A stretch of 64,000 bases of DNA from Solenopsis invicta (Eukaryota; Arthropoda; Insecta; Hymenoptera; Formicidae), in the NCBI RefSeq assembly GCF_016802725.1, contig NC_052671.1, forward strand, positions 9,839,501 through 9,903,500. Direction: 5' to 3'. Position numbers and translations under genes: made by a program. Below, piece by piece: positions 45,720 to 58,014 of the stretch. Every line of letters begins with the position of its first letter. Positions within the stretch are counted from its first letter, which is position 1. The notes beneath the pieces were generated by a model. It saw only the letters and a program-made list of their open reading frames with translations. It was not told the DNA's origin and searched no databases.

Positions 45720-47118
45720 GTTTCTCGCAACACGTTTTATTTTTATTGCTTAATTCCGCAAAATATGTTGATCGTAACAATAAACATTTCGTTATTAATG
45801 CAATATAAATCTGCGATTTGGGATAACGCTGTATATAACCTACTCTAAATAATAAGACAATAGAAATAGGAAACCAAAGTTTTATTTGAATTCTAATATT
45901 TTGTTGAAATCAAAATTAATCCCCGATATCAAAAATATTTCCGTAAATAACGCATTCAACTGTTACTGCGGTTTAATCTGTGGACGGTAAAAATAATACG
46001 CCGAGATATTTTTTCAAATGCTGAACAAAAACATTGAAAATGTAATCAATAACAATGCAATTTTATCGGATAGGAGCGATTTTCCACTGGCATATAACGA
46101 AGCGAGCTGCAAAACTGCAGTTGCACTACTCTTGATTGGATCTTTATTCTGCCACTTTTTTGCACGTGTGCAATCGTAAATGTATATAAATTCTGCCTAT
46201 GTCAATTGTTAAAATCAGTTCTTTGGTACAAGTGCGAAATAAAATATTCAACAAATCATTTGCGTAACTTAAAATAACACGGAGTAGATTAAATAAGGTT
46301 TGACGGTATATTTATAAAAAATATTTTAACAATAAAAAATAATTTTTTTTCTTTCTCTTTCTCTCAAATGCATTAAATGAAAAAAATTGAAATAAAAATA
46401 AAACTTTGCGGTATCTATCTTGAAACATGATTGTAGAAAGGCGAGATGCATTTTTGCGGAATTAAAATAATACTCATCGTAGCAACAACCGCATGCGGTT
46501 TCCAATTTTTTTCCATAGAAAAAGTCCGTTTCTTCAACTTCTGACGAGACGGGTGCAAAACTCATTTTCTAACGACCAAAAACGCGACGCGCTATCGAGG
46601 CAAATGTCATGTACACACATTCTTGCGCACACATACCCACGTATTCCTTCCGTCTCCGCTTCCAGTCGGCGGCTAAACCGGAAATAAGCAATCGCGACGA
46701 TGCTTTTGCGCAATCCCGTCCGTCCGCGAAGACTGCGGCGACCGATTTCGAAGGGCGAATCGCGCGAACACGCCGCGAAAAAGTGTCCTTTGACCAGGGG
46801 CACGTTTGTTTCGTCGGATTCGCGGAGAGATGCCGTTTTCTCTCTCGTTCAGTCAACATAAAAGTCGGATGTCCTGACGCTTCATTAGGAAAAATCTCCG
46901 CCGTTGCCGGCTGGGCGTCATGAGCGCGCGTTATCGGTGTGCAGATCCACGATCCGTGAAATTACGACGGGGGCGTCCGGTACGCCGGCGCGCACCTTGT
47001 AATTTTACGACTCGCGGGCCACTTAACATCGGGACCGTATATTTCCCATAAAGCGCTCTCTCAGACGTTCCTCGTAGTGCGGACGAGGTCCGCGGCTCCT
47101 CACCTGAGGTAAACCCCT

Positions 47119-47151
47119 GTCCGTCCGTTCGTTCGTTCGTTCGTCCGTCCG
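47119..47151. repeat. GTTC/GTCC tetranucleotide microsatellite
   Basis: Units of CCGT, TCGT and CCGT in tandem (two GTCC, about four GTTC, then two GTCC). It sits inside a GC-rich island and accounts for an Arg/Glu/Thr-repetitive open frame on the minus strand. Confidence 0.85.
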
Positions 47152-48192
47152 CAGGTAAACGATTACCCACTCCCGCGGACCTCGGTTTCTCGCGAGGGAA
47201 CAGGGCCCGGTGCGAGGCCGAGCCCCCGCCGTCGTCGTCGCCGGTATCTCCTTACGAATCTCGACAAAATGCGTCGTGTCGGCTTGTCGGCGCTTATTAC
47301 GCCACGTGACGAAATGACAGTGCTCACGGCAAACACAAAGAGGCATTCGTCCCGGCCGTGTGAGTCGTATAATCGCGTACGGGCGGTTCCACGCCCAGGA
47401 GGCGCGGAAAATTTCACGCGTACGATGGCGGGACGGTTTTTATACATTGTAACCTCGTATATATACATATATGTACAGATATATGTACGGGGGAGCGAGC
47501 GGGTCGCATGTGCCGTAGAATATCTGAGGGGTTATCAGGATGGTTGCTCACAGCCGGCGTTCTCCACGCGTATCAACATACTAATAGGAAGCACGATTAA
47601 CATATTTTTCTTTTTTTTTGTATAGCGAGATCCGCAAAATAAATATGCTCTAATAAAAACGTAAAGTTATTCTGTCGTATTAAACTACGTGTCATCTCTG
47701 TCTTTATCTGTTGTTTGAATTTAATGTCGTTCGAAGTGTAACTTGAACGATATTTATCGTGGTATGTATAGAAAAATTGTAAAATCCTTGAAGTCATCGA
47801 TCACTTTTCAGTCTATCTCATCTTTTTAACTTTAATATTTATGTCACTAATGTTTTAACGTTATAGTGCACCGTGATACATTATGCAGCTAAATTAATGA
47901 TTTTCTTTAGCGCAAAAGCAAATATGAAGGGACTAGTTTTTCTTCCTTAGCGTACTTTATTTTACATTTTTTGCAAATAAAAAAGAAAGGCCTTTCTTTT
48001 ACATACGCTTACGGTAAGTAAACCGCACCTAAGCAGCATAAACTTATCGGCATCGCAGAGCGTGTGCGGTGGGTACAAGTAAACCCTTTTTATATTTCTA
48101 TTTTTTTACGTTAATAATAAGTGAGGCACGAGAGCGTTTTTATTTTTAACCAGGCAAAGACAGCGGGCAAGCTTCCCCCCCTTTTTTATATG

Positions 48193-48193
48193 T

Positions 48194-48225
<32 letters not shown>

Positions 48226-48253
48226 GCACGCACGCACGCACACGCACACGCAC
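48193..48253. repeat. (CA)n / (CACG)n compound microsatellite
   Basis: About 14 CA units pass into five CGCA units and then mixed CACGCA. The compound structure indicates a C-to-G-type interruption that was itself amplified. Confidence 0.95.
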
Positions 48254-51200
48254 AAACATACACATATGTATATATGTGTATAAAATATCCCACTGAAAAA
48301 CCTTCGTTCATCTCATACGTTACTCATGTTACACGCACAGCGCAAAATATCGTTCCGGTGATTAAGAGAACGTTAAGGTCGGCGTTACAGGGCGGCTGTG
48401 TGTGAGACCTGTGCACCGATATTCGGGATGATGGATCGATACGGTGCCAACTGCGGTAATTTCTCTGAGGAGAAGCTAAACGAGATATGAACGACACGAT
48501 TAATTCCCCCGAACGATCTTTTTCGGCGCTGTTAACGGTTATCTGATTGGCTCACGCAGCAGCACCCGACGCTACGGGTAGGTGCAACGTAACGAGCTGC
48601 AGCGATCGTCCTTTTTTTTACGGGGCAGCGGCGCGGCGCGGCACGGTGCATTCTTTTTGTGCGACGCGCGAACTCGGCTGGCAAGACCGGCTGGCCGGTT
48701 ATTACCGCAGAAGAAAGCGTGTTGAGCGCAAAATAATGTTCGCACGGATCTACAAAACGAACGTTTAATTAATAAACCACACTCAATGCGCGTAACAATG
48801 CCCTCAACATCGTCGGGCTTCAACAAAAATGATGCGATCGAGGCTGTTGAAAGCGGTATCAAGGGGCTGCTGAAGTCGCGAGTTTTACCAACTGAACAAC
48901 GACTTGCACACGTACGATTTACAGTACGCACGTGCAGTTGACGAAATATTAATACATCATTACATACTGCTACATCGATGTTCTATACTTTTTTTAATCA
49001 TTTTAAAGGGATGAAAAAAAATGAACAGATTTGAGATACCCAGGATAGAGTAGAGACGAGGCACCGTTTTGATATCGTAAGAGTTAAGGTTCACTGCGTA
49101 CATTTTTATGCGGACGTGACAGAGCTGCGTCTAATCGCGTCCGTTTTCGTAACGTCGCGTCGCCGTCTGTATCCGCGAATATTAATTAGTAACATTATCC
49201 TTGCGCAGTATGTCTCGTTGTTTGCATCGCGCGCGATGTTTGTAGGTTACACGAATGAAATATTGCGCGAGCGGTTTAGCACGTATGTCGCGTTCAAGCA
49301 TTTTATGCATTCATAACAACGCAGGCAATTACCCTCAAGTCGCCGGCGTGATAAGTACCAGGCTGAAAACATAAATCGTAACTCGTGACACGCGCCGCAG
49401 CCTTCTAGCGGTGCGGCGTGACGCGCATCATGTGGGTACCCATCTAATATCAAAGTACGCACGACCGTGACAAATCCCAGATTACCTTTCGGGGATAACA
49501 ATACGGGCGGCGGTATGTAGAAAGCGGAACTGTGGTGTTAATTTCCTGTTGCGGAGCCAAACAAGCCAGCAGGGAGAAACAAAGGCTCATGGGGGATCTT
49601 TGCTACGCCTGTCTGCCTTTATCCTTCGAATCGCGTCTTCCGTCGTCAACGATGAAATGGGTATCTGTCGTTCGTGCGCGAAAAGCGATCGTGCCGTCAA
49701 GAATTGCCGGCAACCTTTCTCTCATTATGACGTGTTAAATTAAGTAATTCTTCAATAGGAAGGGCAACAGTATTGAGAGGCGTCGAGAATCGAATTAGAC
49801 GGAGAAATCGCCTGTCAAGTAAAAGACGTACGAAATGCGACAGAATTATATATAAGTGAAAAACTCATTTAATCACGACGGAATGGAACGTTTATCTCTT
49901 CGATTTAATTAACCGGGCACATTTAAAAATGAAAATTTGCATTTTAGAGAGAGGGAATGAGTGTGCCTGTTTTGCAAAAATAAGTTACAGTTGCAAATGA
50001 ATCGATGAATATTGATGCTATGTTAATTAGAGAAATAAACATATTTAATAATGCCGGGGGCACATCAATATGATTTTTAGGAATAAAAACCAGCAAAAAA
50101 TAATAAGACAAATAATTAACATAAAATTTTATGGTAAAGAAGAATAATTTATGATAATGATGATATCTATCTTTTACCTGTTATCTCATAATTCATTTCT
50201 TCTACGTGATCACGGAGATCTAGAATAAAAACGCAGATTTTATTTAATTTTGTCGTGAAAAACGCGCGACCACACATAGCAAAGTCACAAACAAGATACT
50301 TATTTAAGAAAATAAACGAGCGTCAAAAGAGACAAATCAGAAATAACAACGTCCCGTTATACGTACATTTCTAGCAAGAGAGTCTAGTTATATAGTCAAA
50401 TTTTTTAATTTTTTTCTGTTCTCCTCGAAGTTTAATTAACTCGTGAGAATTTTCACAGGTTTGAGACAAATACTTTTTAAAAGTAACTCGTCACTGTTGT
50501 CGTTGCTTAAAAGTAATGCTACTCTTTTCGTTACTTTTTAAGTAATTCTAAAGATCAAATTAAACTAAATTTATTTTTCTAATGTTTTTGTTAAAATATT
50601 AATGAAAACAATGTATACAGTTCATTCAAAGTTTTTTTTAAATTGATGATCTTCATTGATTTATCTTCTTCCAGAGAATTTTTAATTATCTGAATCACAA
50701 GCGAATCTTTATTGTCATATTTTATTTCTCTTCTAAAATAAAAAAAATCTTTTAAAAAATTAAAAGGTACTTGATAATATTGTTTTTCGCGAAAAAATTA
50801 TGGAAGACTTAATTATACTCACTTATTCAGTTTGAACCGCTTTTCATCTACATTTTCTCTGCAGCAAGGCAGGAAAGTTTCCAAAATGTTCGTGTTTTGG
50901 TGTTAGAGAATTTATACTCGGAATTTTTCTTGTGTTTGTTACTATATGCTATTATATTTTAATGTAAAGAGCTACCCTTACAAATTATAGACGAAGAAAC
51001 GCAACTTTCCATTAAGATAAACCGATCCTTCAGAATAGTAAAAGACTGCGCGTCTCTACTCCCGTGAAAATTCAAACGCCCCTGTCCTAGGATTAAGAAA
51101 ATAGAGCGCTCGGATTTTGTTGTTAAAGCGCGGTCGCGAGACGTACGGAGCAGTCCGCCAAGATGGACATTAAACAAACATCCTCCCCCGTGCTGAGGAT

Positions 51201-54200
51201 ACGCGAGGTAAAGCGGCAATAAGACACGTCGAGTGAACTACGTGTCTGCAGCGTGTAACAACGAGCGCAGCTACCCGATGCTGCACGAAACGAATGCAAT
51301 TGCGGAGCATCGGCGAGGATATAAGCGTGATGACCATGTTCGCGCCGCGCCGTGAAGCTCCGTCTAAAGTTCCTATTATCGCTCACGTCGCCGCGGCATG
51401 GTCGATATAAATCGGGCGGGAGGAGCAGGAACGTATAGCGCATCGTCTCCCCTCGCCGCCGCCGCCCTCTTCACGCTTTAATGCCTGGGAAAGTGTTACG
51501 AACGCGAACGCGGACCGAAAAGTGGAACAGATTCGTACGATGCAATGCCGGCAATGAAAGCGGGGAAATATGAAAGGGGATTTATACTGAGACACAGACT
51601 ATTCCACGGAAACGATTCAAAGTGGATAGTCGTGGGACATTACGAAGATATAGGACAGTCTCCCTGCACTACTCTTACAATGTAAAGCAAGATAACGGAG
51701 ATGCGCCGTTATTGTATTCCTTTCAAAGAGCGTATTCACCTTTCATGGTATTCACGCGCCCGCTTGTTGAACGTGTAATTTCAACTTTTATTTATCGAAG
51801 ATTTTTAGCTGATGCCGACAAATATTAGACAATCGCGCGTGCGGAAACATCGGCTCGGGGATGTTTTTTTTTCCTTCCCTCGAAACAAATGTCTTCAATT
51901 AAGAAAATCTATAAATAATATTTTGTTCTCTAAAAATCTAACCGCATGCATATTGCCTCTAGGCTCTTTAATCTCTCTTCAAAGAGTTTATTTCCTTCGT
52001 TTATTTCGCTTAGTTTATTTCCATATTGTGCTCACAAAACGATTGCATCGAGCAGAAGTTTTGTTTCTGTTTCGAAATTAATTTTGCTTTATGCACGGAA
52101 TAGTGTGCGCGATTCAAGTAGAGTGGGTTATAAAAAAAATTATGTGAACTTACTGGGGAGAAATACACTTTTTCTATTAGTAAGAAATTAATCTACAACT
52201 TATCTAAGGTCCACAACGCTTGAATAGTAACCAATAATACTATTGTTCTAGCAGAAACGTCTTTCAAATATTATATTTTTAACTTTATTTGAAAACTTTA
52301 TTGCAAAATTGCACTTTTAATAGCTATAACTGCTTAAATCACTACAATTCTGTTCATACAGAAAATTGGATAGAGGATATCGAGACTTACTGTATTAGAC
52401 GTTCAATTATTCAGAATACTGCATCGGCTGCGGAATACTTTCTTGGCACGGAAAAATATCGGTCCAAAACTTTCTGAGATCATATTCTCGGGAGAGAAGG
52501 TTTACCATTGGTTACATATGACGACATTTAATTAAATATGTTCCGATAGATTTTCGAAAAGCCGATGTCTACCCTATTGAACCAGTTTTTAAAAGTGATG
52601 ATGTATTTATTGGCGGAAATTGTCAATATCTTTTGTTTGTTGCTAAACGTTAAATAAATAATAAAATAAATGTATGGAATAAAAATCGGCGGGATGAAAA
52701 GCATCGTCTGAAAACTGATAAGTCGTCGAAGAAATATAACGGTGGTTAATATTTCCCGATGAACGATTATGATATTGGCGATTTATGTAATCTGCTTATG
52801 TAACTTGTTTTCACGATTTATGTAATCTTTTTCCGATAAAGACATTCACGAGATATTCTTTTTTTACTTTGTCTCTTGTAAAATATAACAGAGTTATTTG
52901 GTTTATTGCGAAGTTCAAGACACTGAAGAATTAATATAACGAAGTTTACAAAAATATATAATAAGTAAAAGAACAATATATTTCATTATTAATCCTTAAA
53001 ATATTGTATGAGAAAAATATCTTGTCGATCATGGGTAACTCGCGACCACCATTTAAAATGGTTCTAAATAACTGTATAAAAATTTATGAACATTTATGAA
53101 CAGTTTCAAGTTTCTAGAGCAAATGTCTGTGTACTTGACTTTTTGGAAAAAATAAAAAGTAGTATAATTTAATTAAAATTTCAGGAAACCTTTTCATGAA
53201 TAGAAATGGGTCGGACACTAATTATGATCGTACCTTAAGAGTTAATTTAATTCTATGGCATGCGTACAAAATAATTAAAATTTTGTATTATGCACATTAT
53301 CGTAGAACAAATACAAGAAATGTAACTATAAAAATTAACTACTTTTTCAATTTGTGAATTAAGAACATACAACAATAAACTACGAAAAAATATTTTTTTC
53401 AATGTGCATCACAAATCTTCTGGTTTTACTGCCCAAATATCGCAAATTTTTTTTTTCATGTAGATATTTCGCAAACCGATATTTACAAAAATATAGCACA
53501 AATAATTGTCTGAAAATCTGCTGCGTTACTTTCAAAAGGCTTCCTGAACACATAAATTGCATGATTGTCAATAGTTTGCAATCTAAGCTTCACGCGAACC
53601 ATGAATTTAAGAAAAAACCATTGAACTGCAGGAATCACGGACGCAATTTTATTTCAAGCGGAAAGATCAGCCCTATCTAGTCGTTTGTCAGTGGAAAATA
53701 TTGGTTCCCGTTGATACACCCCGTATCTCGAATTGTACGTCGCATAGACAGATCGCGCAATACAGATCGCAATCGGGGAGCCAAGTTAACGCTTCTGTCG
53801 CCTGCCGCTAACTATTAAATTTCCTTACACTTTGTAGTAGGATTAATCGTTGGAAACTCCTTTATCGAGCGCTTCGCGCACGAGTGATTCGTCGCACGCG
53901 TTTGGAAATCGCCAAGAAATCCCAACTCGACTGCCATCAGCAACGAGAAAGCGCATTACACAAACGTACACACGCGTTATACACGTACACGTCAGTTTGG
54001 CGATTCCTGGCAGCTCGCCCGCGCGCGATGAGAGCAATATTGTCACGAGGTTTCCCCGAAGAAAAACTTTTTAATCTCTCGGGTGAGCGGATGAGCAGAT
54101 GCTTTACGCGCGGTGACGACTCTCGACGTGACATGCCGCATTAAAGCAGCGTGAGAGAAACGCGGGATATCCTATCTCTCCCGCGTTCCTGTAGAATTCT

Positions 54201-54582
54201 CCTCGAGATTTCGGCGCGCGAGTACTCGCTCGCTCTCGTGCTCGTGCCTCTCCTCTCGTTGCATTTCAGTGTCGCGAGAGCGAAGCGTCGCCGTCGCGTC
54301 GAAACGTCACGTCGTTCGAAACGTCAAATAACAGCGGCAACTCGTCGTTTACGAACGCCCATATCGCCGCGCGAGAGAAATCGCGCGCGCGGTGCAAGCG
54401 CAATCGGAGCGAACGATGTAAGTTACAATTGCGCCGCAATTGCGCCGCGGGAGAGAACGTGTTCTCGTCGTCTGACCTCACGACGAGACGTCGAGAAGAC
54501 GCTGATGGAAACACGTACGGGCTCGATACGAGAGTCTACACGAACGCTTAGACGCGTTTGAAAAACGCGGCAATATCGTCCA

Positions 54583-54583
<1 letters not shown>

Positions 54584-54623
<40 letters not shown>

Positions 54624-54663
54624 CCTTTTTCTTCACCCCCCCTCTCTCTCTCTCTCTCTCTCT
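54584..54663. repeat. Paired (CT)n microsatellites
   Basis: Two CT runs (about 54586-54619 and 54643-54662) are separated by a short pyrimidine-rich spacer. The strong pyrimidine strand bias continues to about 54690. Confidence 0.9.
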
Positions 54664-55370
54664 TCCTCTCTATTTTTCTCTTTACTCCCGCGGCTTTTTA
54701 CCTCGCTCTCGGCGTTTTGCCGAGAACGCGCAGCGTTCGCGCTTCAACGTTGAAACGATAGGGAACTTTTTTAATCTTCAGAGCGCGAACGAGCAGATGC
54801 TTTCACGACGATGGTTTCCCGACTTGACACGCCGTGTTAAGAGCCACCGTCGCCGCGCGCCGAAGGGATGAGAGAAACGCTCGCCCTCGGCGCCGCCGCC
54901 CCTCAGGATTCCGGCGGGCCGTGGACGTCGGAATGACGTGTCGGTAGAGATTTCGTTCCGGATGCCAGGAAGCGCGCTGCAGCAACCCGAGAGAAGGTTG
55001 AATAACTGGGGGAGGCTCCGCGAGGCGCGCATTTATGTTCGCCAAGTATATAGCCCACAAGACCGTAACTAGGTGCGGGATATTCCGGAGGGTCCACGTC
55101 GAGCGTGAAAATATCATTTTTAATGCCCTGTCGGAGGCACGTTTACAACCATGACGTTTATCCTCTCTCCTCTCAACGAACTTCGCTTCCGTTCGGTCCT
55201 TTGCGTTTTAAATCGCGCTCAGCGCTGGATAATAACGCGGTAATGTGCTTTCGCTAATTCAGTAAGCCGACACCATAACAAAAGAACTTTAAGCAAAAAA
55301 ATTTTTAACTATATATTAACTCTGTGAAATTAGAAAAATCTGATAGTATTTTGATGTTTTAATTTTTATA

Positions 55371-55580
55371 GAGGAGAAGGGATGATATTATGGGCGCCTA
55401 TTTACATTTTATTCAATATATAATTTTAATAATCGGTATTTTATATTGAAACTTCATAATTATATTCATCAAAATGTTGTTTAATAGTTTTAGACTCAAA
55501 GTTAGGAAATATTTATTACTTAGAATGTGGTTTATAAAAATGTGACGATGCTGCGTAGTGAATCGAAAAATCACAGTCGA
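55371..55580 (-). mobile_element. MITE family 1, copy 5 (truncated, reversed)
   Basis: After a TA at 55369-55370 the sequence GAGGAGAAGGGATGATATTA is the family terminal repeat. The following about 200 bp are the reverse complement of the family right end: the ATTTTATTCAATA block, TTGTTTAATAGTTTTAGACTC, AATATTTATTACTTAGAATG. Similarity stops near 55580, so only one end is present. Confidence 0.6.
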
Positions 55581-55980
55581 AAATATTTGTTTAAACTTTA
55601 TTTCAATAATATATTTTATGAGTAAAACCAAATAAAAGAGTTATGTTTCAAATAATAATTGGTCTTTGATCCTAAAGACATTATCCCGTCAAGATAAGAA
55701 TTTAATTATACTTGAGCCGAAACGTCTACGTTTGTAATGTGAGGAATTAAAGATTAAATGATTTAATTTTTTATAAAAAGGAAAAATATTTTTGCGCACG
55801 AATTATAGTGTAAATTCTCAATTGTCCATTAATATTTTTCTTTAAGTTAATTATACTGATTGTATCTATTCTATAAAATTTATCATGTTTGTTATATTAT
55901 TTTACAATATATTTATTACAATTTTTATCGTACTACATATAAAAAATAATTTTTATTTAGAAATCCAGACTTAGAATGGA

Positions 55981-56262
55981 ACAATAAATTGAATCAAAGA
56001 TATATCCTAATACAAAGGATTGAAAAATACAGTATCTTCACCTCAAATCAAACACGCACAACAAATAAACCAGAAAAATAATGCACCTGCAAATACTTTA
56101 CGATTTGCAGACTCTGTAAATCGTGAAGTATTTTAATGCTTTTTCTGCTTTTGCGAGTGCTTTATTTTCTTAATGTATTTGATACAATGGTCTGATTTGA
56201 AATGGAACCATTATTACTGAATTTTTCAATCCTTGTATTAAGATACATCCTTGATTTGATTG
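55981..56262. repeat. Large foldback, about 280 bp, arms about 130 bp
   Basis: The left arm carries TTGAATCAAAGATATATCCT, AATACAAAGGATTGAAAAAT, CTCAAATCAAAC, CAGAAAAATAATGC and AAATACTTTACGATTTGCAG. The right arm is its reverse complement in the same order: TAAATCGTGAAGTATTT, GCTTTTTCTG, CTGATTTGAAATGG, TTTTTCAATCCTTGTATT, GATACATCCTTGATTTGA. The loop is about 6 nt (CTCTG) near 56112. It is either a foldback MITE or a source of long hairpin RNA. Confidence 0.75.
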
Positions 56263-56399
56263 TTGCACGTCTTGTTGTTAAAAAGCAGTCATATCTGCCT
56301 CTCCAATCCTTAGCTCTTATTAGAGTCTGGTGACTTTTAAGCGTATCTTTGTGGTGTGCGCTTTTTTACAATTTATACAGATATAAGGAATCTACAAGA

Positions 56400-56556
56400 C
56401 CCCTTTAGAGGAGTTCTCATGATGAGATACTCTCGGTGATTTGCTACTACCGTTCGAGAGGTCGAATAAAATCAGATGTGTCTGATCATTCGGATTTGAA
56501 CCCGGGACTTTGATACAGAGACTCTCTCCGCATCATAATCATTACATCATACTATG
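56400..56556 (-). mobile_element. tRNA-derived SINE fragment
   Basis: On the minus strand, a box A-like TGATGTAATGA (56549-56539) is followed after 36 nt by a good box B GGTTCAAATCC (56502-56492), which is tRNA-like spacing. The T-arm does not pair properly after box B and no acceptor stem or CCA-side partner exists, so it is not a working tRNA gene. A tRNA-unrelated body follows. This is the layout of a SINE head with an internal pol III promoter. The 3' end is unclear. Confidence 0.5.
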
Positions 56557-56762
56557 TATATTTCGTACGTAGTATGTTTATTTTTTTATATTAATATACT
56601 AGCATTTAAAGTAAATAACTTTTTTTTAAAGATATAGGTTTTTTTAAATATTTTTTTAAATATCTAAAGAATGTTATAATGAAAAATAAATATTTAAAAA
56701 GCATTTAAAAGAACGTTGTCTGTTGCTTAAGTAGGCCTGTTGAGACGACAATACGTATTAGG

Positions 56763-57863
56763 GTTTACATTAGCAAAATCTCATGTTACTGTTTAACTTT
56801 GAATAATTCGAAATGTGTACAGCCGAATGAAAAATTAAATAAAAAAAGAAACCGAGTATATACAAGGTATTCCACAACCCGTAATCAAAATTTTAATGAC
56901 GTATTCTTTACTTAAAAGAATATAAGAGAATTTATAGAATTTGTAGAACATTTTAAATTTTTAAAATAGGAAATAATGAGCTCAAGAGCCACGCAGAAAG
57001 TCATTTTTAATTTATTTATATGAGCCTCAATCTTTGTTTATTTTAAATTTTGTTAGAAAAAGATAACTTGCTTATATGAAGAAAGCAAGCAATTAACAAT
57101 ATTTTACAAAAAGTTAATACTCCTACATCTATTTTTTTTTCGCGTTCTTATCAACACATTCTTCATTGAGTATTGTTGAATTGTATGACATACAGGTATC
57201 TTTTTTCTGAAGTTGGCTATCTTGTGAATCATTGGCATCTCGTGAATTTTGACAATTATAATTATAATTATTTTAATATTCTGTAATATTTTAAAACGAT
57301 TATGACATGTACAATGCATATTACTAATTTATATTTAAATATAATTCAATCAATAAAGCATTTCAATTACTTCATTGTAATAGCAAGTTTACAAAAGTGC
57401 AAGAGCACCCATGCACTTTCATTGTACCGTCACTGAGCGCCTGATCTTTAGACTACCTGATTCGCCTACTGTAAATACTTCTCATTTAAAAAGTATTATA
57501 GCCTCGACATTTTTGTATTAGAATTTTTGTTTTATTTTTAAGTGAGGAATACGTTACTAAAATTTTAATTACGGATTGTGGGATACCCTGTATTCGTGTA
57601 ATAATACACTCAAGTTTAAAAAGAATAAGTAAATATGTATAATTAAATGTTAAAATGTACTTTGAAAAGGTTTTGAAATGCTCGAAAGTAAAAAAGTTTT
57701 ATAACAAGTATTAGCTATTGCGTATTGACATATTAGCTCTGCTATATAACTACAGGCTACTGAACAAATGATTCCATAAGTAATTACTAGCAATTCAATA
57801 CTTAATAACGGAGATAATACGGATGCTCACTAATACCTACACGATCTATAATATTATCTTCTC
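56763..57863 (-). mobile_element. MITE family 1, copy 4 (reversed, split by a nested element)
   Basis: Reading the minus strand from 57863, the order is TA-GAGAAGATAATATTATAG, TCTCCGTTATTAAGTATTG, ATATGTCAATACGCAATAG and TGTATTATTACACGAA. The copy is then interrupted at 57590-56863 and resumes with CATTCGGCTGTACACATTTCG down to about 56763. The family's right-hand third is missing. Removing the insert restores the order seen at 43889-44728, giving a clear relative date: this copy was in place before the inner element landed. Confidence 0.7.
56863..57590 (+). mobile_element. Nested 728-bp MITE family 2 with about 55-bp terminal inverted repeats
   Basis: The left end CAAGGTATTCCACAACCCG continues TAATCAAAATTTTAATGACG. 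The right end, read inward, is CAGGGTATCCCACAATCCG then TAATTAAAATTTTAGTAACG, so the arms match at most positions for about 55 bp. TA dinucleotides flank both sides (56861-56862 and 57591-57592). CAGGGTATCCC termini with TA duplications fit the Tc1/mariner superfamily. The interior is AT-rich with no transposase; the 71-codon open stretch at 57104-57319 is not recognisable. Inserted inside MITE family 1 copy 4. Confidence 0.8.
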
Positions 57864-57874
57864 TACTCTGAGAC

Positions 57875-58014
57875 CGGGTATTCATAGTCGATTCTTATAT
57901 TTGAGACCGTCTTAAATACCGTCTTAAGATGTCGTCAACCAATCATAAAGCCGTATTAGTATCTTAAGACGTTACTTAAGACGGTCTTGAAATAAGAAAC
58001 GACTATGAATAACG
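57875..58014. repeat. Short foldback MITE, about 140 bp
   Basis: The left arm GGTATTCATAGTCGATTCTT then GAGACCGTCTTAAATACCG pairs with the right arm, read inward GTTATTCATAGTCGTTTCTT then AAGACCGTCTTAAGTAACG. The arms are about 52 bp around a short core. It adjoins the outer end of MITE family 1 copy 4 only about 10 bp away. Confidence 0.75.

Larger units (their letters stand above)
44729..55368. other. Unassigned region rich in GC islands and microsatellites
   Basis: GC-rich islands lie at about 44880-45650, 46500-47560, 48120-48930, 49100-49730, 51000-51560 and 53700-55250. Each opens several frames on both strands. The only stretch that reads like protein is plus strand 45350-45515 (SENFEENLDNFLTVSGMIHS and onward), treated as a possible exon in the findings. 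Near 50460-50560 a GTTACTTTTTAA-type word recurs, a pattern seen at ends of some hAT elements, but no termini were found. Confidence 0.45.

Noticed and set aside
50440..50570. Repeated GTTACTTTTTAA-type words suggesting hAT ends.
   Set aside because: No CAGGG-type terminus or 8-bp duplication found nearby, so the element call could not be supported.
56492..56549. A functional tRNA gene.
   Set aside because: Box A and B spacing fits, but the T-stem and acceptor stem do not pair, so it was called a SINE fragment.
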